Position numbers and translations under genes: made by a program
Assembly: GCF_040096205.1 (NCBI RefSeq)
Contig: NZ_JBBMFD010000011.1
Coordinates: 1 to 64,000 of the forward strand
DNA length: 64,000 nt
Reading direction: 5' to 3'
DNA from: Solibaculum_A intestinale
GTDB lineage: Bacteria > Bacillota > Clostridia > Oscillospirales > Acutalibacteraceae
Shown: piece after piece, positions 43,484-50,846 of the stretch
Layout: each line of letters starts with the position of its first letter
Position numbering within the stretch: the first letter of the stretch is position 1
Notes under the pieces: model-generated
What the model saw: the letters and a program-made list of their open reading frames with translations, nothing else
What the model was told of the DNA's origin: nothing
The model's database searches: none

Positions 43484-43583
43484 CCATCTTTTCTCGCTGC
43501 CGATTCAATCTATTGTGTGACACGAACTCTCCGACATCCGGTGGTTCAACCTGCTTAAATCGAACGCTGCAACGAGAGGATGG
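43484..43583 (-). ncRNA. Candidate IS110 bridge RNA core
   Basis: In the non-coding end upstream of the transposase, CCATC..TCTCG (43484-43496) pairs with CGAGA.GGATGG (43573-43583), closing a ~75-nt region that can hold internal loops. Position and size fit an IS110 bridge RNA. No covariance model was run; guide loops were not matched to target and donor. Confidence 0.4.
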
Positions 43584-43671
43584 CTAACAGTCTTTCACAC
43601 GGACATACAAGCCCAAGGAGTGATTGGTCAGCCAGTTGCTCCTCTCATTGTAGCTTAGGCACGAGATGGAG

Positions 43672-43700
43672 GGAAAGCCGGACTGGCTGTCCGGCTTTCC
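43672..43700 (+). terminator. Hairpin upstream of DUF4315 gene
   Basis: A perfect 12-bp stem (GGAAAGCCGGAC with GTCCGGCTTTCC), 5-nt loop. No T tract immediately after it. It probably belonged to the end of a lost ICE gene. Confidence 0.6.
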
Positions 43701-43732
43701 TGTCCAAATTTATTGTAATAGGAGTGATTGAA

Positions 43733-43990
43733 ATGGCTAAGAACAAAATCCAGCGCATTGACCAGGAGATTGCCAAGGTCCGCGAGAAGATCGCGGAGTA
43801 CCAGGACAAGCTGAAAACCCTGGAGGCGCAGAAAACCGAGGCGGAGAACCTGGAAATCGTTCAGATGGTGCGCGCCCTGCGGCTGACCCCGGAGCAGCTG
43901 AACGCCATGCTCTCCGGTGGTACGGTCCCTGGCATGGCCGCTGCCTCCGCCAACTACAACGAACAGGAGGATACCGACCATGAAGAATAA
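43733..43990 (+). CDS. DUF4315 ICE protein
   Basis: An 85-residue protein of the DUF4315 family: NKIQRIDQEIAKVREKIAEYQ forms a coiled coil, followed by LEIVQMVRALRLTPEQLNAML. AGGAGTGATTGAA precedes the ATG. In related ICEs it follows the VirB4 and cell-wall hydrolase genes; here it follows the IS110. It overlaps DUF4366 by 11 nt. Function unknown, probably linked to the mating channel. Confidence 0.85.
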   Translation: MAKNKIQRIDQEIAKVREKIAEYQDKLKTLEAQKTEAENLEIVQMVRALRLTPEQLNAMLSGGTVPGMAAASANYNEQEDTDHEE

Positions 43991-44753
43991 GAAAATTTTC
44001 AAAACCCTTTCGGCCCTCTGCGCCGCCCTGGTGCTGATGATGGGCCTTTCCGTGACTGCCTTTGCCCAGGGAACGGAAGAACTTCCGGCGGAGGATGCCA
44101 CCAACGACAGCAATGTGGTCGTGGAGGAAACCGAGGACAGTCCGGCCCTGACCCCGGATGGCAACGCCGCCCTGGTGGATGATTTCGGCGACAACAAGCA
44201 GCTCATCACCGTCACCACCAAGGCAGGCAACTACTTCTACATCCTCATTGACCGGGCCAACGAGGACAAGGAAACCGCTGTCCACTTCTTAAACCAGGTG
44301 GACGAGGCGGACCTGATGGCGCTGATGGAGGACGGTCAGACCACCCAGGAGCAGCCCGCCACCTGTACCTGTACGGAGAAATGTGTGGCCGGTGCGGTGA
44401 ATACGGCCTGCCCGGTGTGTGCCACCAATATGAGCGCCTGCACGGGTAAGGAGCCGGAACCGGAGACCCCGGAAGAAACCCCGGAACCGGAAGAACCGGC
44501 GCAGAAACCCGCAGGACTGAATCCGGCCATTCTTTTGGCGGTGCTGGCTCTGATGGGTGGCGGCGGCGCTTTTGCCTACTTTAAGCTGGTAAAAAGCAGA
44601 CCCAAGACCAAGGGCAACGACAATTTGGACGATTATGACTACGGCGAGGATGATACCGATCAGGAGGACGAGGACTCCTGGGAGACCGAGGAATCTGACG
44701 AGCCGGACGCTGACGGGGGCGGCGACGAGGAAAGCGAGGACAAGACGGTTTGA
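43980..44753 (+). CDS. DUF4366 secreted/membrane ICE protein
   Basis: A 257-residue DUF4366 protein. A signal peptide (MKNKKIFKTLSALCAALVLM..., cleavage near TAFA) is followed by an acidic domain with TVTTKAGNYFYILIDR. Next come a Cys-rich segment (six Cys in ~30 residues), a Pro/Glu linker, one transmembrane helix (PAILLAVLALMGGGGAFAYF) and a very acidic cytoplasmic tail. It probably forms part of the surface side of the conjugation apparatus. Confidence 0.85.
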   Translation: MKNKKIFKTLSALCAALVLMMGLSVTAFAQGTEELPAEDATNDSNVVVEETEDSPALTPDGNAALVDDFGDNKQLITVTTKAGNYFYILIDRANEDKETAVHFLNQVDEADLMALMEDGQTTQEQPATCTCTEKCVAGAVNTACPVCATNMSACTGKEPEPETPEETPEPEEPAQKPAGLNPAILLAVLALMGGGGAFAYFKLVKSRPKTKGNDNLDDYDYGEDDTDQEDEDSWETEESDEPDADGGGDEESEDKTV

Positions 44754-44968
44754 CCCGCTTCACCGACAGCCCCTATGAACGCATGATGACACGCAGGCCG
44801 GAGGGCGGGAAGGAAACTTCCCGTCCTCCTACTTTATCTCCCGGCCACCCCTGTTATGGCTGCGGAAATTACCGTGACGGTCAGCCCTGCGTGGGATTCT
44901 GCCACCGGCAGCTGACCGCATGGCTGCGGGAAAGGAGGATGAAAAACCATGAAGCTGGTGATCGCTGA
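44750..44968 (+). CDS. Small Cys-containing ICE protein
   Basis: A 72-residue protein that starts at a TTG overlapping the DUF4366 stop. HPCYGCGNYRDGQPCVGFCHR holds four Cys and two His that could bind zinc. It overlaps topB by 20 nt. The family is frequent in these ICEs; function unknown. An ATG at 44780 region is a possible alternative start. Confidence 0.65.
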   Translation: MTRFTDSPYERMMTRRPEGGKETSRPPTLSPGHPCYGCGNYRDGQPCVGFCHRQLTAWLRERRMKNHEAGDR

Positions 44969-47048
44969 GAAACCGTCCGTTGCCCAAAGTCTGGCCGCCG
45001 TGATTGGGGCCACCGCCCGCAAGGACGGCTATCTGGAGGGCGGCGGCTGGCGGGTCAGCTGGTGTGTGGGCCATCTGGCTGGTCTGGCCGACGCCGACGC
45101 TTATAACCCGGACTACGCCAAGTGGCGCTATGACGATCTGCCCATTCTGCCGGAACCCTGGCAGATGGTGGTGAGCAAGGACAAGAAGAAACAGTTTGAT
45201 GTGCTGAAGCAGCTGATGAACGCCCCGGATGTGACCGAAGTGGTAAACGCCTGCGACGCCGGACGCGAGGGGGAGCTGATCTTCCGCAGCGTCTATGAGC
45301 TGGCGGGCTGCCAGAAGCCCATGAAGCGGCTCTGGATTTCCTCAATGGAGGATTCCGCCATCCGGGAGGGCTTTGCAAACCTGCGCCCCGGTGCAGACTA
45401 TGACGGCCTGCGGGATGCGGCCCTCTGCCGCGCCAAAGCGGACTGGCTGGTGGGTATCAATGCCACCCGGCTGTTTTCCGTGCTGTACCACCGGACCCTC
45501 AACATCGGACGTGTCATGTCCCCGACGCTGGCCCTCATTGTCCAGCGAGAAGCCGAGATCGACACCTTCAAGCCGGTGCCATTCTACACGGTCACACTGG
45601 AGCTGCCCGGTTTCACCGTTTCCGGGGAGCGCATGGCAGACAAGGCTGCCGCCCAACAGCTGAAAACGGCCTGCCAAGGTGCGGCTGCCACAGTGAAAAA
45701 AGTGGGGCGCAAAAACAAATCCGAGAAGCCGCCCGCCCTCTATGACCTGACCACCCTCCAACGGGACGCCAACCGGCTGCTGGGGTTCACCGCCCAGCAA
45801 ACCCTGGACTACCTGCAAAATTTGTATGAAAAGAAGCTCTGTACCTACCCTCGGACGGACAGCCGCTATCTGACTTCGGATATGGCGGCGAGTCTACCGG
45901 AGCTGGTCCAGCTCACTGCCGGGGCGATGCCCTTTTCCAATGGCATGGAGATTGCCTGCAATGCCGCCCAGATTGTCAACGACAAGAAAGTGACCGACCA
46001 TCATGCAGTGATCCCTACCCGCAACCTCCAGGGCGCGGACCTGTCCGGCCTGCCGGTGGGCGAAAAGGCGGTGCTGGAGTTGGTGGCTCTGCGCCTGCTG
46101 TGCGCCGTGGCCCAGCCCTATACCTTTGCGGAAACCGCCGTTGTTGTCGAGTGCGCCGGAGCGGAGTTTACTGCCAAAGGCCGCACAGTGAAAAATTACG
46201 GCTGGCGGGCGCTGGACGCTGCCTATCGCGCAGGGCTGAAGAATGTGGAGCAGGACAAAGAACCCGAGGACAAGGCTCTGCCTGAGCTGTCTGAAGGTCA
46301 GACGCTGCCCCTTTCTGGTGCTACCGTCAAGGAGGGCAAGACCACCCCGCCCAAGCACTTCACCGAAGATACGCTACTCTCCGCAATGGAGACTGCCGGG
46401 AAGGACGATATGCCGGAGGATGCCGAGCGCAAGGGCCTGGGGACCCCGGCCACCCGCGCCGGGATTCTGGAAAAGCTGGTTTCCACCGGCTTTTTGGAGC
46501 GCAAAAAGAGCAAGAAAACCGTGCAGCTCATGCCATCCCATGACGCGGTATCCCTTATCACCGTGTTGCCGGAGCAGCTGCAATCGCCCCTTCTGACTGC
46601 TGAGTGGGAGTACCGGCTGGGTGAGATCGAGCGTGGCGAGCTGGCCCCGGAGGATTTCATGGCTGGGATTAGTGCCATGCTCAAAGAACTTGTGGGAACC
46701 TATCAAGCTATCAAGGGAACGGAGTATTTGTTCAGCCCTTCCCACGAAGTGGTGGGCAAATGCCCCCGCTGTGGCGGAGAGGTTGCAGAAATGCAAAAAG
46801 GCTTCTTCTGTCAGACAGAATCTTGCAAATTTGCAATTTGGAAAAACAACAAGTGGTGGGAGATGAAGCACAAGCAACCTACCAAAGCCATCGTAACGGC
46901 ACTGCTCAAAGATGGCCGCGCTCATGTGAGGGGCTTGTACTCCGAGAAAACCGGCAAGACCTACGATGCCACTGTGGTGTTGGCGGATGATGGGCAGTAC
47001 GCCAACTTCAAGCTGGAGTTTGACCAGCAGAAAGGTGGCAAACGATGA
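44949..47048 (+). CDS. topB: DNA topoisomerase III of the ICE
   Basis: A 699-residue type IA topoisomerase. TOPRIM has EKPSVAQSLAAVIGA and NACDAGREGELIFR; the catalytic tyrosine is in LCTYPRTDSRYLTSDM (about residue 300). The C-terminal zinc-ribbon has GKCPRCGGEV...FFCQTESCKF. AAAGGAGGATGAAAAACC precedes the ATG. ICE-borne TopB helps resolve the DNA during transfer or replication. It overlaps the next gene by 4 nt. Confidence 0.95.
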   Translation: MKLVIAEKPSVAQSLAAVIGATARKDGYLEGGGWRVSWCVGHLAGLADADAYNPDYAKWRYDDLPILPEPWQMVVSKDKKKQFDVLKQLMNAPDVTEVVNACDAGREGELIFRSVYELAGCQKPMKRLWISSMEDSAIREGFANLRPGADYDGLRDAALCRAKADWLVGINATRLFSVLYHRTLNIGRVMSPTLALIVQREAEIDTFKPVPFYTVTLELPGFTVSGERMADKAAAQQLKTACQGAAATVKKVGRKNKSEKPPALYDLTTLQRDANRLLGFTAQQTLDYLQNLYEKKLCTYPRTDSRYLTSDMAASLPELVQLTAGAMPFSNGMEIACNAAQIVNDKKVTDHHAVIPTRNLQGADLSGLPVGEKAVLELVALRLLCAVAQPYTFAETAVVVECAGAEFTAKGRTVKNYGWRALDAAYRAGLKNVEQDKEPEDKALPELSEGQTLPLSGATVKEGKTTPPKHFTEDTLLSAMETAGKDDMPEDAERKGLGTPATRAGILEKLVSTGFLERKKSKKTVQLMPSHDAVSLITVLPEQLQSPLLTAEWEYRLGEIERGELAPEDFMAGISAMLKELVGTYQAIKGTEYLFSPSHEVVGKCPRCGGEVAEMQKGFFCQTESCKFAIWKNNKWWEMKHKQPTKAIVTALLKDGRAHVRGLYSEKTGKTYDATVVLADDGQYANFKLEFDQQKGGKR

Positions 47049-47326
47049 AGCTCTCACGCTATGAACAGGAAACCATCATCCTCTACAACCAGGCCGAAGC
47101 CACCGCCGAGGTCTATACCCATGACCCCCGGCTGCTGGAGAAGCTGCGGCGACTGGCAGAGAAATACCCGGACCAGATTGTGAAAAAGGACCGCCAGACC
47201 TTTCTCGTTCCCAAACGCTGTGTGTCCGTCCGGGAACCTTACAGCGCCGAGCGCCGTAAGGCAGCCAGTGAACTGGCCAAGGCTGCCGGATACAGGCCGC
47301 CCACCCCCAAGAAAGGCAATGAGTAA
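47045..47326 (+). CDS. Small conserved ICE protein
   Basis: A 93-residue protein coupled to topB (ATGA overlap). MKLSRYEQETIILYNQAEATAEVYTHD and KDRQTFLVPKRCVSVREPYS are typical of a small family that follows topB in these ICEs. No known fold could be assigned. It is followed 2 nt later by the CHC2/ArdC gene. Confidence 0.75.
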   Translation: MKLSRYEQETIILYNQAEATAEVYTHDPRLLEKLRRLAEKYPDQIVKKDRQTFLVPKRCVSVREPYSAERRKAASELAKAAGYRPPTPKKGNE

Positions 47327-47328
47327 GC

Positions 47329-50300
47329 ATGGCTGAAAGTGTCTTTGAGGCTGTCAAGCAGTCCATCACCGTCCGAGAAGCAGCGCAGATGTACGGAATC
47401 GAGGTCAACCGGAGCGGCATGGCCTGTTGTCCCTTCCACGATGACAAAAATCCCAGCATGAAGCTGAACGAGGAATATTTTTATTGCTTTGGCTGCGGAG
47501 CCACCGGCGATGTGATTGACTTCACAGCGAGGCTCTACAATCTGTCCCCCAAAGAGGCCGCCGAGAAGCTGGCCCAGGATTTTGGCCTGGCTTATGACAG
47601 TCAGGCCCCTCCCCGGCGACGCCATGTCCGCCAGAAATCCGAGGCGCAGAAATTCAAGGAGGACCGAGACCATGCCTTTCGTGTCCTGGCCGACTACTTT
47701 CATTTGCTCCGCAAGTGGGAAACGGACTACACACCCAAAACACCGGAGGAAAATCCACATCCCCGATTCATGGAGGCAATCCAGAAAAAGGACTATGTGG
47801 GCTATCTGCTGGATTTTTTTCTGGAGAACAGCCCGGAGGAGCAAAAGCTGTGGATTGCCGAACATCAATCAGAAATAGCCAAATTGGAAAGGAGAGTGAA
47901 ATTCATGGCTGATAAGACCACCAATCGAGAACGGTTACAAGAGATCACAGCGGGCATTGAACAGGGTATCAAGGAACTGTTTGAGAGCGAGAAGTATATG
48001 CGCTATCTGTCCGTCATGTCCAAGTTCCACCGCTACTCCGTCAACAACACCATGCTCATCTATATGCAGCGCCCGGACGCCACCCTGGTGGCCGGGTTCA
48101 ACAAGTGGAAAAATCAGTTTGAGCGCCATGTGAAAAAGGGTGAGCATGGTATCACCATCATTGCCCCCACGCCCTACAAAAAGAAGATCGAGGAAATGAA
48201 GCGCGACCCGGATACTCATGCACCCATCCTGGACGCGGATGGCAAGGCGGTCATGGAGGAAAAAGAAATTGAAATCCCCATGTTCCGTCCGGTGAAGGTG
48301 TTCGATGTGAGCCAGACGGACGGAAAGCCCCTGCCAGAGCTGGCCTCCAGCCTGTCCGGGACGGTGCCGCACTATGAGGCTTTCATGGAAGCTCTGCGCC
48401 GCTCGGCTCCGGTTCCCATCGAGTTTGAGCCGATGGCCGAGAACATGGACGGCTATTTCTCCTCTGACCAGCAGCGGATCGCCATCCGGGAAGGCATGAG
48501 CGAGGTGCAGACTGTTTCCGCCGCTGTCCATGAGACCGCGCACAGTAAGCTCCACGACCCCAAAAAGTACGAAGCGGAGCCGACCTGGAAGATCGTGATG
48601 GTGAGCGAGGGCGGCACCAAGCATGACTTCCGTCTGGACTTCGCCACCGAAGCAGAGGCGGAACAGGCCGCCGCCGAGGAAGGCTGGCGCTATGTGGACG
48701 AGAATCGGTTTGAGTGGCGGTTGGAAGTGGAGGAAGATCTGACGGCGGTGAAACAGGCCGCCAAGAACCGCAACACCGAGGAAGTGGAGGCCGAGAGCAT
48801 TTCTTATGCGGTTTGCCAGTATTTCGGCATCCAGACCGGCGAGAACAGTTTTGGCTACATCGCTTCCTGGTCGAAGGACAAGGAGCTGAAGGAGCTGCGG
48901 GCCAGTCTGGAGACCATCAACAAGACTTCCTGCGAGCTGATTAACGACATCGAGCGCAACTACAAGGAAATCTGCAAGGAGCGCGGCATTGACCTGACTG
49001 CCGCCACGGAACCGCAGCAGGACTCTATCGAGCAGCTGGCAGCAGACATCGACCAGTTCACTTTCGATTATGACCCTTATGAGTATCGGAACAATGCAGA
49101 TAGCCGTGAGGACGCACTGCACGAACTGACTGCCACACTCCGAAGCGGAGATGCCAGCGGTGTACGCGAATGGCTCCAGAATATCGTGAACGAGGATGAA
49201 CCGGATGAAACCACCCAAAAAGCTGCCGAGCTTATGGGACGCTTGGATCAGCTGGTGCCGATGACTGAACCGGAACAGCTGACCGAGCCGGAAAATACCG
49301 AAAGTGTCCAGCCCAGCGCCGAGTACCGGGAGGCCCTGTTGGTGCTGGATGATACCAGCTACCTTCATGTTCAGCCCTGCGACACCGGCTGGGACTACAC
49401 GCTCTACGATGTGGCAACCATGAAGCAGATGGACGGCGGCCAGTTGGACGGGCCGGATATGGGCCGTTCCACAGCGGTTAGCCATATCTGCGAGGACCTG
49501 GGGATGGGCGGCAAGTCCATCAAGTATGCGCCGCTGTCCATGATCGAGACTTTGCAGGAGGCGGCTTACCACCAGATGCAGGAACAGGTCAGCCAGCAGA
49601 CCACAGAAGCTGCCGCCACCCAGCTGCCGGATGCCCAGGAGCAGGCGTTGGACGAGTATCCCATGCCGGACCCGGCACTGACTCAGGATGATCTGGAGAA
49701 ATGCGGCTACCTGGACGGTGACCTTCTGCCCCTCTCCAAAGAGCGAGCCTATGAGCTGATGGAGCGAGACCTGACCGTTTATATCGTCCAGGAGGGTGAA
49801 AACCCGGAAATGGCCTTTGACACTGCCGACCTGGACGCCCATGACGGTATCTTTGCTGTGTCCCGCGAGGAATGGGAGCAAAGCCCGGACTTTCACGAAA
49901 AAGTTTTGGAACGACAGGATCGGCAGTTGGAACGGGAACAGGCGTTTCTTTCCCATGAGGGAAATTGTTTTGCTATTTATCAGGTGAGCAAGGATGACCC
50001 GCAGAATGTGCGTTTTATGAATCTGGATTGGCTGCAATCGCACAATCTGTCCGTAGAGCGGAGTAACTATGACCTTATCTATACCGCCCCTCTGGACGGT
50101 TCCGGCAGCACTATGGAGCAGCTGGAAAGGCTGTATGAGCAGTTCAATCTGCAAAAGCCGGTGGATTTTCACAGCCCGTCTATGAGCGTCAGTGACATCG
50201 TTGCCATCAAGCAGAATGGTCAGGTATCCTGTCATTACTGCGACAGTGTTGGTTTCACCCAGGTGCAAGGTTTCTTGCCGGAAAATTCGCTGAGAAATGC

Positions 50301-50550
50301 GGAAATGACGGTGGAAGATGATTACGGCATGATCGACGGTATCATCAATAACGGCCCAAAGGAGCCGACAGTGGCCCAGCTGGAACAACAGGCCCGCAGT
50401 GGTCAGCCCATTTCTCTTATGGACTTGGCAGCAGCCGTCCATCGAGAGGAACGGGAAAAGAAAAAGTCCGTAATGGAGCAGCTGAAAAGCCAGCCCAAGA
50501 CGGAACACAAAAAGACAGCGCAAAAAAAGAGCGCGGAAAGGGAGCTTTGA
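47329..50550 (+). CDS. CHC2 zinc-finger / ArdC-like metallopeptidase fusion protein
   Basis: A 1073-residue frame joining two usual ICE genes. Residues 1-~190 form a CHC2 primase-type protein (CCPFHDDKNPS, FYCFGCGATGDVIDF). From residue 193 (ATG 47905, preceded by GGAAAGGAGAG) an ArdC-like ssDNA-binding domain follows (YLSVMSKFHRYSVNNTMLIY, MQRPDATLVAGFNKW), with a HETAH zinc motif near residue 402 and C-terminal DUF4316/YodL-type repeats rich in acid residues. The internal start suggests that both a fusion and an 881-residue separate protein could be made. ArdC proteins protect incoming DNA from restriction. Confidence 0.85.
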   Translation: MAESVFEAVKQSITVREAAQMYGIEVNRSGMACCPFHDDKNPSMKLNEEYFYCFGCGATGDVIDFTARLYNLSPKEAAEKLAQDFGLAYDSQAPPRRRHVRQKSEAQKFKEDRDHAFRVLADYFHLLRKWETDYTPKTPEENPHPRFMEAIQKKDYVGYLLDFFLENSPEEQKLWIAEHQSEIAKLERRVKFMADKTTNRERLQEITAGIEQGIKELFESEKYMRYLSVMSKFHRYSVNNTMLIYMQRPDATLVAGFNKWKNQFERHVKKGEHGITIIAPTPYKKKIEEMKRDPDTHAPILDADGKAVMEEKEIEIPMFRPVKVFDVSQTDGKPLPELASSLSGTVPHYEAFMEALRRSAPVPIEFEPMAENMDGYFSSDQQRIAIREGMSEVQTVSAAVHETAHSKLHDPKKYEAEPTWKIVMVSEGGTKHDFRLDFATEAEAEQAAAEEGWRYVDENRFEWRLEVEEDLTAVKQAAKNRNTEEVEAESISYAVCQYFGIQTGENSFGYIASWSKDKELKELRASLETINKTSCELINDIERNYKEICKERGIDLTAATEPQQDSIEQLAADIDQFTFDYDPYEYRNNADSREDALHELTATLRSGDASGVREWLQNIVNEDEPDETTQKAAELMGRLDQLVPMTEPEQLTEPENTESVQPSAEYREALLVLDDTSYLHVQPCDTGWDYTLYDVATMKQMDGGQLDGPDMGRSTAVSHICEDLGMGGKSIKYAPLSMIETLQEAAYHQMQEQVSQQTTEAAATQLPDAQEQALDEYPMPDPALTQDDLEKCGYLDGDLLPLSKERAYELMERDLTVYIVQEGENPEMAFDTADLDAHDGIFAVSREEWEQSPDFHEKVLERQDRQLEREQAFLSHEGNCFAIYQVSKDDPQNVRFMNLDWLQSHNLSVERSNYDLIYTAPLDGSGSTMEQLERLYEQFNLQKPVDFHSPSMSVSDIVAIKQNGQVSCHYCDSVGFTQVQGFLPENSLRNAEMTVEDDYGMIDGIINNGPKEPTVAQLEQQARSGQPISLMDLAAAVHREEREKKKSVMEQLKSQPKTEHKKTAQKKSAEREL

Positions 50551-50551
50551 T

Positions 50552-50767
50552 ATGAACAACTTCACCTTTGAGGAAACGAACCTTCTTTGCATCTACAACA
50601 CCGGCAGCCGCACCGGGCTGATCGACGCTCTGACGGAGATGCGCGGTGAGCTTTCGCCGGAGGAAGCCGAGCTGCGGGAACTGACGGACAGCGCCCTGGG
50701 TAAACTCCAAGCTATGAACGACACCGAGTTTGCCGAACTGGAGCTGTACCCAGATTTCGACGAGTAA
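50552..50767 (+). CDS. Transposon-transfer assisting protein (TTRAP family)
   Basis: A 71-residue protein. NNFTFEETNLLCIYNTGSRTGLI and LRELTDSALGKLQAMND match the TTRAP family found in Tn1549-type and related elements. It begins immediately after the previous stop with a GGAAAGGGAGC ribosome binding site. A terminator follows. Confidence 0.85.
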   Translation: MNNFTFEETNLLCIYNTGSRTGLIDALTEMRGELSPEEAELRELTDSALGKLQAMNDTEFAELELYPDFDE

Positions 50768-50787
50768 AAAACACACATAAAGACCTG

Positions 50788-50817
50788 ATGGGACGGCCTG
50801 ATATGCCGTCCCATTTC
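50788..50817 (+). terminator. Terminator after TTRAP gene
   Basis: A 10-bp stem (ATGGGACGGC with GCCGTCCCAT), 7-nt loop, followed by TTCT. Confidence 0.75.
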
Positions 50818-50846
50818 TATTCAACATGAAGGGAGGACAGAAAACC

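Larger units (their letters stand above)
42234..43660 (-). mobile_element. IS110-family insertion sequence (limits approximate)
   Basis: One transposase gene on the minus strand with a ~200-nt non-coding region upstream. IS110 elements have no clear terminal inverted repeats, so the ends could not be fixed. It lies between the T4CP 3' end and DUF4315, where mating-channel genes are expected but missing. Confidence 0.75.

Noticed and set aside
47935..50592. Long minus-strand open frame (885 codons) opposite the CHC2/ArdC gene
   Set aside because: It is the shadow of the GC-rich, well-supported plus-strand gene; no ribosome binding site or recognisable domain.
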